From: JAWKTM01 sp041399085
GTDB taxonomy: Bacteria > Planctomycetota > Planctomycetia > Pirellulales > Pirellulaceae
Reading direction: 5' to 3'
Assembly: GCA_041399085.1 (NCBI GenBank)
Contig: JAWKTM010000017.1
Coordinates: forward strand, 67,799 to 131,798
Length of the DNA: 64,000 nt
In this document: piece after piece, positions 51,837 to 61,371 of the stretch
How the letters are laid out: each line of letters starts with the position of its first letter
Numbering within the stretch: the first letter of the stretch is position 1
Made by a program: the position numbers and the translations under genes
Notes under the pieces: model-generated
Database searches by the model: none
What the model saw: the letters and a program-made list of their open reading frames with translations, nothing else
Told to the model about the DNA's origin: nothing

Positions 51837-52487
51837 ATGCAATGCCCCGCTTGTTCCGCTGAAGTCGACCCGGCCGCCGTTTTCTGCCACAAATGCGGCG
51901 CTCGCCTGGACGAAGCCGCCTCGGACTCGGCCGGCGGCGAAGGTCTGTCGCCGTCGGGGCAGAAGCTGCAACAAATCGCACAGAACCGCAAGGAAGTCGA
52001 CCTGGACCCGGAAAAGGAACTCTGGACCGGCGGCTACTCGGGCAAAGCGATGCTGGGCACGTGGATTTTGACGACGGTCGTGTCCGTCGGCGCGATCGTG
52101 CTGGGCGTGATCTTTGGCGGACCTCCCGGCGGATTGATCGGCGCGGGCATCGCCGTCGTGGCCTTTATCATCGCCGGCCTGATCCTGGCCGCGAAAAAGC
52201 TGAACGTGCATTACGAGCTGACCAGCCAGCGTTTCATCCACAAATCCGGCATCCTTCGCCGCACGACCGATCGCATCGAAGTGATCGACATGGACGACGT
52301 CACCTATGAGCAAGGCATCGTCCAACGCATGCTGGGCGTCGGCACGATCAAGATTACGTCCAGCGACCGCAGCCATCCCGAGTTGGTGCTGCAAGGCATC
52401 GACGACGTGGCCCGCGTCGCCGGGATGATCGACGACGTTCGCCGTCTGGAACGCCGCCGCCGCGGCATTCACATCGAAGCGATTTAG
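51837..52487 (+). CDS. Zinc-ribbon plus bacterial PH-domain membrane protein
   Basis: The 216-residue protein begins with a zinc ribbon (MQCPACSAEV then FCHKCGARLDE). After a polar linker it has two adjacent membrane helices (about 78-130, MLGTWILTTVVSVGAIVLGV and GIAVVAFIIAGLILAAKKL). A bPH2/DUF304 domain follows (LTSQRFIHKSGILRRTTDRI, MDDVTYEQGIVQRMLGVGTI, SSDRSHPELVLQGI). Proteins of this architecture are membrane-associated with unknown function. The start is the ATG of MQCPACS, preceded by CTGGAAAG; the 80-codon upstream extension runs into the repeat array. It precedes purE by about 110 bp. Confidence 0.85.
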   Translation: MQCPACSAEVDPAAVFCHKCGARLDEAASDSAGGEGLSPSGQKLQQIAQNRKEVDLDPEKELWTGGYSGKAMLGTWILTTVVSVGAIVLGVIFGGPPGGLIGAGIAVVAFIIAGLILAAKKLNVHYELTSQRFIHKSGILRRTTDRIEVIDMDDVTYEQGIVQRMLGVGTIKITSSDRSHPELVLQGIDDVARVAGMIDDVRRLERRRRGIHIEAI

Positions 52488-52595
52488 CGGCCGGCGGGCG
52501 TCTCGGTAGCGGCGGCGAGCGACGCGGCTACAATCGCAACCGACCACCGACTTCGATTTGATATCGCGATCAACCGTCCGTAGGAGAACGTCATC

Positions 52596-53123
52596 ATGCC
52601 CCAGAATCCCGGTTCCGAGGACCCCAACCACCAATCGCCGGGCGAGCCGATCGTGGGCGTGATTATGGGCAGCCAGTCGGATTGGGAGACCATGCGACAT
52701 GCGTCCGAGATTTTGGAGCAATTCGGCGTGCCGCACGAACGCCGCGTGGTCTCGGCCCACCGCACTCCGGAATGGATGTGTGAGTATGCGAAGACCGCCG
52801 AACAGCGAGGACTAAGAGTCATCATTGCCGGCGCGGGCGGAGCGGCTCACTTGCCCGGCATGGTCGCTTCGCAAACCGAATTGCCGGTGTTAGGCGTTCC
52901 CGTTCAGAGCCGAGCGTTACAAGGTCTCGATTCTTTGTTATCCATTGTGCAAATGCCCGGCGGCATTCCAGTCGCCACGCTGGCGATCGGTGAAGCGGGG
53001 GCCAAAAATGCCGGACTGTTAGCGGTGCGAATCTTGGCCGTGGAAGATGCCACATTACGCGAGAAGCTGCGCCAACACCGAGCGGCACAATCCCAAGCCG
53101 TGATGGAAGGCTCCGTACTATGA
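52596..53123 (+). CDS. purE: N5-carboxyaminoimidazole ribonucleotide mutase
   Basis: PurE converts N5-CAIR, made by PurK, to CAIR in purine synthesis. The 175-residue protein has a 17-residue polar N-terminal extension. The class I signatures follow: GVIMGSQSDWETM, HERRVVSAHRTPEWM, IIAGAGGAAHLPGMVASQTE and PVLGVPVQSRALQGLDSLLS, then QMPGGIPVATLAIG. TAGGAG with suitable spacing precedes the ATG. The stop overlaps the purK start as ATGA, showing translational coupling. From about 52880 the Leu codon TTA is frequent, unlike most genes in the window. Confidence 0.96.
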   Translation: MPQNPGSEDPNHQSPGEPIVGVIMGSQSDWETMRHASEILEQFGVPHERRVVSAHRTPEWMCEYAKTAEQRGLRVIIAGAGGAAHLPGMVASQTELPVLGVPVQSRALQGLDSLLSIVQMPGGIPVATLAIGEAGAKNAGLLAVRILAVEDATLREKLRQHRAAQSQAVMEGSVL

Positions 53124-54259
53124 CCAAGATTGTGCAGCCCGGCGCCTGTATCGGTGTGTTAGGCAGTGGACAACTGGGACGCATGTTCGCCATTGCAGCC
53201 CGGCAAATGGGATATCGGGTCCATGTATTGTCGCCGGATGATGATACACCCACGGGCCAAGTTGCCGATGTGGAGATTAAGGCATCTTATCGTGATTTAG
53301 ATGCGGTAGCCGCCTTCGCCCGGCAAGTCGAGGTGGTAACGTTCGAGTTTGAAAACGTACCCGATGAAACCGCGGCGGCGGCCGGTCGTTTCGCGCCGGT
53401 TCGTCCCGCCGGCCAAGTCTTACATACCACTCAGAATCGGTTGCGGGAAAAGACGTTTCTCAAGAACGCGGGACTTCCCGTCACCCGTTTCGCACCGGTT
53501 CGTTCGCTCGACGATATCGACGCGGCCGTGGCGTCCGTCGGACTGCCGGGCGTGCTGAAGTCCGCGTCGTGGGGTTACGACGGAAAAGGCCAGCGGCGCG
53601 TGGCGACTCGCGACGATGTCCAAACAGCCTGGGAGTCACTCGGGGCGAACGAAACCATCCTGGAAGCGCTCGTCAATTTTTCGGCCGAGGTTTCCGTTGT
53701 CGCGGCGCGCGACGCGCGAGGCGAGATCGCCTGTTTCGATCCGTTTGTCAACGTTCATACTAACCATATCTTGGATATCACAAGTTCGCCGGGCGGCCTG
53801 CCGCCACAAGTTGAGTCCCGCGCGATTGAGATCGCCCGCATTGTGATGTCGCAATTGAAAGTCGTGGGAGTCTTATGTGTCGAAATGTTTCTCACCGTGG
53901 ACGGCGAACTATTAGTCAATGAGTTGGCTCCGCGACCACATAATTCGGGCCATCTTACAATCGACGCTCACATAAGCAGCCAATTCGAACAACAGGTCCG
54001 CGCTGTATGTGGGCTGCCGCTTGGCAGCACGAGTCAACTGCGTCCCGCCGCCATGGCCAATCTACTGGGAGACCTATGGTCGGCCGGTCCGCCGCAATGG
54101 GACCGCGCCTGTGCGTTGCCAGAGGTGAAGCTGCACCTGTATGGCAAACGCCAACCGCTGCCTGGACGAAAGATGGGCCATCTCACGGCGCTCGCCGACT
54201 CGACCGAAGCCGCCATCGCCTTGGCCGTCGAAGCCCGACGGCAATTGACCGCGAGTTAG
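53120..54259 (+). CDS. purK: N5-carboxyaminoimidazole ribonucleotide synthase
   Basis: PurK uses ATP and bicarbonate to carboxylate AIR to N5-CAIR. The 379-residue ATP-grasp protein shows IGVLGSGQLGRMFAIAARQM, VTFEFENVP, NRLREKTFLKNAGLPVTRFA, LKSASWGYDGKGQRRV, EALVNFSAEVSVVAARD, PRPHNSGHLTIDAHISSQFE and the C-terminal LYGKRQPLPGRKMGHLTAL. The gene overlaps purE by 4 bp. Together they supply the two-enzyme N5-CAIR route. Codon use includes many TTA codons, like the end of purE. Confidence 0.96.
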   Translation: MTKIVQPGACIGVLGSGQLGRMFAIAARQMGYRVHVLSPDDDTPTGQVADVEIKASYRDLDAVAAFARQVEVVTFEFENVPDETAAAAGRFAPVRPAGQVLHTTQNRLREKTFLKNAGLPVTRFAPVRSLDDIDAAVASVGLPGVLKSASWGYDGKGQRRVATRDDVQTAWESLGANETILEALVNFSAEVSVVAARDARGEIACFDPFVNVHTNHILDITSSPGGLPPQVESRAIEIARIVMSQLKVVGVLCVEMFLTVDGELLVNELAPRPHNSGHLTIDAHISSQFEQQVRAVCGLPLGSTSQLRPAAMANLLGDLWSAGPPQWDRACALPEVKLHLYGKRQPLPGRKMGHLTALADSTEAAIALAVEARRQLTAS

Positions 54260-54415
54260 ACCGGCTGGACCCACGAGCAACTCTCGCGGAAGTCGAATTG
54301 GCCTCAGGCGGGCGAGATTTGTTGTTGCGTCGCGAGTCGGTGTTTAGCATGAAGGTCATTGACTTTCCCGCTGTTCACCGCCCCCACCACATCATCCATG
54401 CTTGCCGAGCCTCCC

Positions 54416-56692
54416 ATGCCGAACGGCTGCTGTCGCCGCATTTTCGTTGCGGCGAGCGTCTGGATGATCGGCGCGCTGGTCGTCGCAAACGGCTGCGGAC
54501 GTGGTGCCAAGACTCCTCCCTCGTCCATTCAGCACGCTCGAACCGCTGCGACTTCGGAAGCGAAACCGAACTCGGATGGATCGGCCAGCAATGGTTCGCG
54601 GAATGGTTCGCGGAATGATCCGTCGAGCGTTGATGCGGTGCCCGCCGATTTGTTCGCTGGTCTTCCGGCTACAGAAACGACGCCCAACGATGTTCAACGG
54701 GCCGAGCGTCTGGAGCGATTCGACGCGGCCCGATTGATCGATCACCCGGCGGGAATTGAACAACGATTGCGAATGACGGTGCGTTACCTCGCATCGGACG
54801 CCCTGGAAGGCCGCGGCGTCGGAACGCAGGGGATCGAACGAGCGGCCGAGTTCATCGGCGCCGAGTTTCATCGGTATGGTCTGAAGGCGGATCACTATGC
54901 GGGCTCTCCCTTTCAGCAGTTCGCTCGCCGTTCCATGCTGAAGGTGACCGATGCAAACACTTTGACTTTCCGTGATGCTCGGGCCGCGGACACTCAGCCG
55001 CCGCTGCGGCTGCGCGAAGATTTCACGCCGCTTTCGATTTCGGGTATTAGCGATCTCACACTACCATTGGTATTTGTGGGATATGGGATCACCGATCCGA
55101 CGAGCGGATATGACGACTATGAGAATGTGGATGTCCGAGGCAAAGCTGTTCTGATCTTACGGAATGAACCCCAGCGATTTGATCCGGCAAGTCGATTTAA
55201 CGGCGCGGAGGATTCCTCACACTCACAGTTGACACGCAAAGTGGCCAATGCCCAAAGTCATGGCGCCGCGGCTGTGCTGTTGTGTACCGATGCGGCCACG
55301 CTTCGTCGCCAAGCGGGCGAGCGCGGCAATGGAGCGCCGGCCGATGTTGCGCCGTTGGCATCCTATGACAGTCTCATGGCTTTCAATGTACCGGGGCGCG
55401 CGCCGGCCGAGCGAATCCCGGTCGCACATGTTCATCGGCGAGCGGTCGAAGCGTTAGTGCGGGCCGCGGCGGGCGAAGAACTCGCGGACTGGGAAACCGC
55501 GATCGATTCGACTTTCGCACCCGTCAGCCGCGAACTCGGCGGCTGGCAAGTCGCCGGGCGGATCGAACTGGGGCGCGAGACTTCGTCGCTCAAGAACGTG
55601 GTGGCCACCATCGAAACCACGGGGCCGCTGGCCGAGCAGACGGTGATTGTGGGAGCCCACTACGACCATCTGGGATACGGAGGCGGTTGGGGGTCGTTGG
55701 CGCCGTGGACTCGCGATGTGCATAACGGAGCGGATGACAACGCTTCGGGAACCACGGTCATGATCGAAGTCGCGCGGCAGTTGGCACAGCGACGTGATCC
55801 ATTGAAACGCCGCGTGATGTTCATCGCTTTCACGGCCGAGGAAAGCGGCTTGATCGGCAGCGAATACTATGTGGATCATCCGCTATTCGCGTTGGATTCA
55901 ACCGTCGCCATGCTGAACTTGGACATGGTGGGTTATTTAAGAAATAGCCGCATGGAAGTTTATGGTACGGGAACGGCTGCCGAGTTTAATAGTTTGGTTG
56001 ACTCTTATGGCGCTAAGTATGGACTGAGGATTACGAAAGAACCGGACGGATATGGCCCCAGCGACCACGCTTCGTTTCATGGGCGCGGTGTGCCGGTGCT
56101 GCATTTCTTTACGGGATTCCACGACCAATACCATCGTCCCAGCGACGATTCCGAGCGATTGAATATCGCGGGCATGCGCCGAATCACTCAAATGGTGACC
56201 GACATGGTTGTCGACTTGGCCAATCGCTCGGAACCGCCGCGTCGCGTGGCCGATCCCTACGGTTCCTTGTTGGCGGAGTTCAGCGAACCGCCTCCGAGTC
56301 GGTCGCAACCAGGCGTTTCCGACCCGAACCGTTCGGCCACGGCTGCCGCATCACCTAACACTTCGCCCGATGTATCCTCGCCGAGTCCACAACTCTCGGA
56401 TGTCAAAGAACCAGCCGCTGCCGATGTGGGATTGGGGATCAGCGGCGTGGCTCCGTCGGACTCCGCGACTTCGGAGTCGAGCGGCATGCGACTCACCCAT
56501 GTGAAGCGTGGCGGTTGGGGAGCGCGGGCCGGATTGCGCATTGGCGACCAACTGCTCTCCGTGGCTGGTAAACCGATTCGCAGCATGACCGAGGTCGAAC
56601 AGCTTTTCGCCGCCGCCTCGACCAGTTCGATTTCCGTTCGTTTTCGTCGCGGATCCGTCGAACTGGAAACGACTCTTTCCACTGGCAAGTAG
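54416..56692 (+). CDS. M28-family metallopeptidase lipoprotein with PA and PDZ domains
   Basis: I start at MPNGCCRRIFVAASVWMIGA, giving a signal that ends VVANGC, a plausible lipobox (Cys27). An ATG six codons upstream is an alternative. The mature protein has a polar linker, then an M28 core interrupted by a protease-associated (PA) region (about 190-360). Zinc ligands follow: HYDHLG, NGADDNASGT, TAEESGLIGSEYY, NLDMVGY and the late His in FHDQYHRPSDD. A Pro/Ser-rich linker leads to a C-terminal PDZ domain (about 670-755, RGGWGARAGLRIGDQLLSVA). It is an aminopeptidase by family, anchored outside the cytoplasmic membrane. It lies downstream of purK but has no evident purine link. Confidence 0.88.
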   Translation: MPNGCCRRIFVAASVWMIGALVVANGCGRGAKTPPSSIQHARTAATSEAKPNSDGSASNGSRNGSRNDPSSVDAVPADLFAGLPATETTPNDVQRAERLERFDAARLIDHPAGIEQRLRMTVRYLASDALEGRGVGTQGIERAAEFIGAEFHRYGLKADHYAGSPFQQFARRSMLKVTDANTLTFRDARAADTQPPLRLREDFTPLSISGISDLTLPLVFVGYGITDPTSGYDDYENVDVRGKAVLILRNEPQRFDPASRFNGAEDSSHSQLTRKVANAQSHGAAAVLLCTDAATLRRQAGERGNGAPADVAPLASYDSLMAFNVPGRAPAERIPVAHVHRRAVEALVRAAAGEELADWETAIDSTFAPVSRELGGWQVAGRIELGRETSSLKNVVATIETTGPLAEQTVIVGAHYDHLGYGGGWGSLAPWTRDVHNGADDNASGTTVMIEVARQLAQRRDPLKRRVMFIAFTAEESGLIGSEYYVDHPLFALDSTVAMLNLDMVGYLRNSRMEVYGTGTAAEFNSLVDSYGAKYGLRITKEPDGYGPSDHASFHGRGVPVLHFFTGFHDQYHRPSDDSERLNIAGMRRITQMVTDMVVDLANRSEPPRRVADPYGSLLAEFSEPPPSRSQPGVSDPNRSATAAASPNTSPDVSSPSPQLSDVKEPAAADVGLGISGVAPSDSATSESSGMRLTHVKRGGWGARAGLRIGDQLLSVAGKPIRSMTEVEQLFAAASTSSISVRFRRGSVELETTLSTGK

Positions 56693-56727
56693 ATCACACT
56701 GGCGAGTCGCTTGCGATTCGCTTTGCA

Positions 56728-59700
56728 TCACACGCTTACGTCCAGGACGTAAACAACTGGCGAAGCGCCGGCAGACCGACTGGCTTGACCATGTGATCGT
56801 CGAAGCCCGCCTGTAAGGCTTGCTGTCGGTCGGTGGCTTGGCCATAGCCGGTGAGGGCGATCAGTCTGGGTGGCGGCGTCAGCTTCATCTGTCGAATCCG
56901 CGAGGCCAGTTCGTAGCCGGTCATGCCCGGCATGGCATGTCCGAGATAATGACCTGGGGGTGGAATTGGGGCAGGATATCCAAGGCCGCGTGGCCGAGTC
57001 GGCCACGCGTACTTGTTGATTCAGCTTTTCCAGCAGGCGTTTGAGCAGATAGCTGGACGACCGATTGTCGTCGACGATTAACACGCGGAACGTGGCGATC
57101 GCATCGGAATCCGAGTCATTCGGTTTCTCGGGCGCGGGCAAGGAGACGGGAGCGTCAATCAACGGCAACCGCACGGAGAACTCGCTGCCTCGATTAAGTC
57201 CCGCGCTATCGGCCGCAACCGTGCCGTCGTGCAAGTCGACCAGGGTCTTGACCAGCGTCAGGCCGATTCCCAATCCGCCTTGAGCGCGCGTGTGCGAGCT
57301 GTCCACTTGCGTGAAGATACCGAAAATCGTGGATAGCATCTCGCGGGGAATTCCGATTCCGTTGTCACGTACTCGGATACAAGCGACGCGTGCATCGCCC
57401 ACTGTTGCCGCCGCGGCTTCCAGTTCGATCCGACCGCCCGACGGCGTGTACTTGGCCGCATTGATCAACAGATTGCCGATCACCTGTGCCAGCCGCACGC
57501 GATCGCCTTGCACGAATAACGGCTCCTCGGTCACGCGCACTTCCAGCGAGTGTCCCGCGGCTTCGATCACCGGGCGGCTAATGTCGAGCCCGGCGGAGAT
57601 GGCTTCGCGCAGATTCAGCGGTTCGTGCTGAAGGTACAGTTTGCCTGTCGCAATCCGCGACACGTCCAGCAGATCGTCGATCAGTCGCTTGAGCTGCTCG
57701 CACTGCCGCGTGATCATCGTGCTCAACTCGCGGACTTGCTCCGAATCGTTCGGCTCCATATTCAAGAGCTGGGCCGCCGCGGACAAAGGCGACAACGGGT
57801 TTCGCAGTTCGTGGGCCAGCGTCGCCAGAAACTCGTCCTTGCGACGGTCAGCGGCCTTCAGGTCTTGATAGAGTCGCGAGTTCTCAATCGCTACCGAGGC
57901 GACTTGAGCCATCTGATTCAGAATCGCTTCATCGTCCCGCGTGAACTCACCCTCGTACCGATCCGACAATTGCAGAACGCCCAAGTTCTCTCCATCGGAA
58001 TCGATCATCGGCGCGGCCAGCCAGCCGCGCATGGGCGGATGTTGGTCGGCATATTGGCCAAAGGCGCGCCAGGCGGGATGAGCTTCCAATTCGGCTTGGG
58101 TCAACCGCATCGAACGGGCTCGTTGGCAGACCAAGGCATAGATGCCCTGACCGTTCGGCTGAACATCGAAGTCGCGCCATTCGGCATACTTGTCGGACAG
58201 CGAAACCGCGTTGATCGACTGGGCCCAGTTTTCGTTTAGCGTCAAGCTGCTGACCGCTTGATGAGCGCCGATCGTATCTCGCGCGCCCTCGGCGACGATT
58301 TCAAGCACCTGGGATACGTCGCGAGCCGCGTTCAACCTGGCGACGATATCGGCTAGACACTCCAACTGCTCCGACCGCCGCTGGGTCGCCTGTTCGGCCA
58401 AAACGCGGTGCGTGATGTCCTCATGAGCGACAACGACACGCGTGGGCGAGATGCCGTGAAATGGCGTCACGCGCATCTGGAACCATCGTTTCTCGGTCGG
58501 CGAATGGCATGGGTATTCCACCAGATAGTTGCGTCGTTTACCAACGATGACCTCCCGGATGCCATCCGAGGCTTCAGACGCATGTTCTTCGCAGGCGCCC
58601 GACTGCGGTTCGCAAGCCGTCAAGTAGTTGTGCCCAACGGCGTAGTACGGCGTGACCAAACCGTTCCGCTCGCCGAATCGGCGCCAAGCTTCGTTGACGG
58701 CCAGGATCACACCAGTTTCGTCCAGCACCGCGATATGGCTGGAAAGCGCATCGAGCGACGAGCGCAGGAACTGTTGCGATTCGGTCAGCCGCTGTTGATC
58801 TCGCTTGCGATCGTCGATGTCCGTGCTGGTCCCGAACCACTGGACGATCTCGTTGTCGTCGTTTCTCACGGGGACGGCGCGGCTGAGGAACCACCGATAG
58901 CTGCCGTCGCGGCCACGAAAGCGATACTCGATCTCGTATCGCTCGCCGGATTGCACGGCCGCTTGCCACAGCTCGCGCGTCGCTTGCCGGTCGTCTGGAT
59001 GCAGCCATTCGACCCAACCGTCGCCCAAACATTCGTCACCCACGCAGCCGGTATAGTTGTACCAACGTTCATTGAATTGGGCCGTGTAACCATCGGCGCG
59101 ACATACCCATACGATTTGCGGCATGGCGTCGGCCAACTGCCGAAAACGCTGCTCGCTCTCGCGCAGCGCCGCCTCGGCCTCACGCTGTTCGGTGACGTCG
59201 GTGTTCGTGCCGAACCACATCACGATGTTGCCGCTTTCGTCGCGCAGCGGCATCATACGGCTCAGGTGCCAGCGGAACTGACCGTCGTGCCGCCGCAACG
59301 GGAAGATATCTTCCCAAGGCTCGCCGCTCTCGAACGATCGCTTGAGCTTCTCAACCACGCGCGGCAATTCGCGCGGATCGTGAACCGCCTGCCAACCCCA
59401 ACCTCGCATCTCTTCCAGCGTCGTGCCGGTGTAGTCATACCAACGCTGGTTGTACCAAAAGACATCTCCGTCGGGACGTACCATCCAAGCCAACTGGGGA
59501 ATCGAATTCGCCAGCGTTTTGAACCGCGCGTCGATGCGTTGTCGCTGTAGCTCGGCCCTTCGTCGTTCGATGCACTGAGCCAGCGTTTCACAGACCATCG
59601 CCATGTCGGCCGAAGCGGCCTCGGACAGCGGCTGGCTGGCCGTCACGGCCAATACACCCACGGCGCGTCCTTCGACCATCAACGGAAATCCCGCGAACGA

Positions 59701-61083
59701 GCACGCCGGCTCTCCCACTTCGGCCGCCAACTCACCATTCCCAAAGTAGGCGTCGCCCGCTTCCGCGATGCGTTCGATCAACGACGTTTGCACGCGCGGA
59801 TGATATTGAGGTTCGATTCCAGCGACCTCGTCCGACGCCTCCCTGTCATCGTCCGCCGCACAAGCCGCCAGCCGCAGTTCGGCATTCGGCGTCTCGCGGA
59901 GCCAGACGCATGTTGTTGAAGCTCGCAAGTTTCTGACCACCGACTCGCAACACGAGCTAAGCACAACTCCCAACTCGTCCGTACGCGCCACGGCCAGCCC
60001 CACATCGGCTCGCAAGTTTGTCAGCCGCGCTCGTTCGGCCTGCACGCGTTGCTTCTCGCGCTGCGCGGTCACGTCGTGGAACACCAGTACCGTCCCGATC
60101 ATGCCGCCGTGCACATCGCGAATCGGCGCGGCACTATCCTCGATCGGGTAACGCATGCCGTCGCGACCAATCAGGATCGTGTGATTCGCTAAACCGACGA
60201 TCACGCCCTCGCGCAACGATTTGCTCACCGGGCTCTCGACCGGCCGCTCGTCATCTTCGCTGACGATCATGAACACTTCGTCGAGCGAGCGCCCCCGCGC
60301 TTCGTCGGACTTCCAGCCGGTCATGGTTTCCGCCACGGAATTGAGCAAGGTAACGCGGCCTTCCATGTCCGTGGCGATCACGGCGTCCGCGATGCTGGAC
60401 ATCGTCACGCGCAGCCGCTCGCGTTCCTGGAAAATCGCATTCGCCGCTTGCTCGCGACTGTGGATTCCTCGCTGCACGACCATCGCCAGACCGGCGACCG
60501 CGGCCAAACCGAAAATCAGACGCCCGATAATGCTCCAGCGCGCCGAATCATAGGCCCGACTGGCCTTCACCTGCCGTTGGCTGAGCAGCTCGGTTTCCTC
60601 GCGACGAATCTCGAACTCCAACGCGCGAATCGCATCCATGTGCTGCTTCGCTTGATCCACGGCATCTTCGTAGCTTCCTTGCTCGCCGTCGGTCACCCGA
60701 TGTTCGATGCCGTCCCGCAAAGTTTCCAGCAACTTGCGGCTGGACTGTTCGAGCACTTCCACACGCGCTTGCTGAAGCGGGTTGCCGCGAGTCGCCTCCT
60801 TCAAACGCGCAATCTTCTCGTCGGCTTGAGCCAGAGCCGCCGCATACGGCTCCAGGTACTCTTCGCGACCCGTCAGTATGAAACCGCGCTGGCCCGTTTC
60901 GGCGTCCAGCAAACTCTGCAAGACATCGGCCGTCAACTCGCGAACTTCATGCGTCTCGGCCACTAGGCGGGCATGCTCGTTCAGTTGCCGCAGATTGCTG
61001 AGCGCGATCGCCCCGTCCACGGCTAGAACGGCCGCCATCAGTCCGATGCTGGCGATGATGATGTAGTCCCAGCGACGCCTCAT
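56728..61083 (-). CDS. Hybrid sensor histidine kinase with CHASE3, PAS and GAF domains; receiver frameshifted
   Basis: From MRRRWDYIIIASIGLMAAVL the order is: TM1 (about 7-27), CHASE3 (30-180, LDAETGQRGFILTGREEYLE), TM2 (about 182-205), PAS, GAF, three further PAS/PAC units (WYNYTG, WFGTSTDIDDRK), a second GAF, HisKA (LATLAHELRNPLSPLS), HATPase (NAAKYTP, RVRDNGIGIPREML, QGGLGIGLTLVKTL) and a receiver beginning FRVLIVDDNRSSSYLLKRLL. The receiver then breaks. Sequence coding DILPQF and IISDM lies in a second frame from about 57000. The rest, MPGMTGYELASRIRQM to LFTSWT, lies at 56736-56933 in a third. Two single-base deletions about 60 bp apart explain this. The kinase part is intact; the phosphoacceptor half is lost unless the assembly is wrong. 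Confidence 0.88.
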   Translation of the reverse strand: MRRRWDYIIIASIGLMAAVLAVDGAIALSNLRQLNEHARLVAETHEVRELTADVLQSLLDAETGQRGFILTGREEYLEPYAAALAQADEKIARLKEATRGNPLQQARVEVLEQSSRKLLETLRDGIEHRVTDGEQGSYEDAVDQAKQHMDAIRALEFEIRREETELLSQRQVKASRAYDSARWSIIGRLIFGLAAVAGLAMVVQRGIHSREQAANAIFQERERLRVTMSSIADAVIATDMEGRVTLLNSVAETMTGWKSDEARGRSLDEVFMIVSEDDERPVESPVSKSLREGVIVGLANHTILIGRDGMRYPIEDSAAPIRDVHGGMIGTVLVFHDVTAQREKQRVQAERARLTNLRADVGLAVARTDELGVVLSSCCESVVRNLRASTTCVWLRETPNAELRLAACAADDDREASDEVAGIEPQYHPRVQTSLIERIAEAGDAYFGNGELAAEVGEPACSFAGFPLMVEGRAVGVLAVTASQPLSEAASADMAMVCETLAQCIERRRAELQRQRIDARFKTLANSIPQLAWMVRPDGDVFWYNQRWYDYTGTTLEEMRGWGWQAVHDPRELPRVVEKLKRSFESGEPWEDIFPLRRHDGQFRWHLSRMMPLRDESGNIVMWFGTNTDVTEQREAEAALRESEQRFRQLADAMPQIVWVCRADGYTAQFNERWYNYTGCVGDECLGDGWVEWLHPDDRQATRELWQAAVQSGERYEIEYRFRGRDGSYRWFLSRAVPVRNDDNEIVQWFGTSTDIDDRKRDQQRLTESQQFLRSSLDALSSHIAVLDETGVILAVNEAWRRFGERNGLVTPYYAVGHNYLTACEPQSGACEEHASEASDGIREVIVGKRRNYLVEYPCHSPTEKRWFQMRVTPFHGISPTRVVVAHEDITHRVLAEQATQRRSEQLECLADIVARLNAARDVSQVLEIVAEGARDTIGAHQAVSSLTLNENWAQSINAVSLSDKYAEWRDFDVQPNGQGIYALVCQRARSMRLTQAELEAHPAWRAFGQYADQHPPMRGWLAAPMIDSDGENLGVLQLSDRYEGEFTRDDEAILNQMAQVASVAIENSRLYQDLKAADRRKDEFLATLAHELRNPLSPLSAAAQLLNMEPNDSEQVRELSTMITRQCEQLKRLIDDLLDVSRIATGKLYLQHEPLNLREAISAGLDISRPVIEAAGHSLEVRVTEEPLFVQGDRVRLAQVIGNLLINAAKYTPSGGRIELEAAAATVGDARVACIRVRDNGIGIPREMLSTIFGIFTQVDSSHTRAQGGLGIGLTLVKTLVDLHDGTVAADSAGLNRGSEFSVRLPLIDAPVSLPAPEKPNDSDSDAIATFRVLIVDDNRSSSYLLKRLLEKLNQQVRVADSATRPWISCPNSTPRSLSRTCHAGHDRLRTGLADSTDEADAATQTDRPHRLWPSHRPTASLTGGLRRSHGQASRSAGASPVVYVLDVSV

Positions 61084-61371
61084 TCGATGTCTTGCCCTGA
61101 ATGGTTTGTAATCTTTGTTTGAATACGCGGCACGCCGACAAGTTCCCATACGCGGCGCGGCTGAATTAGTTTGGCAATCCACCGCAATTCCCAACCTGTC
61201 GCGGCAGCCAACTAGTCGCATTGCCAACTAGAAGCAATAACGGTGCCAAGCGAAGCGACGCGTGCGGAAGCTCGGTGCGGAAGCCACGTCGCTCGTGGAT
61301 CGTCGCCGTCCCTTGCCAAAATCGGGAACGTGCTACAGTAGGCGTTGCCGCCCGCGTTACGCGGCAGCGGA

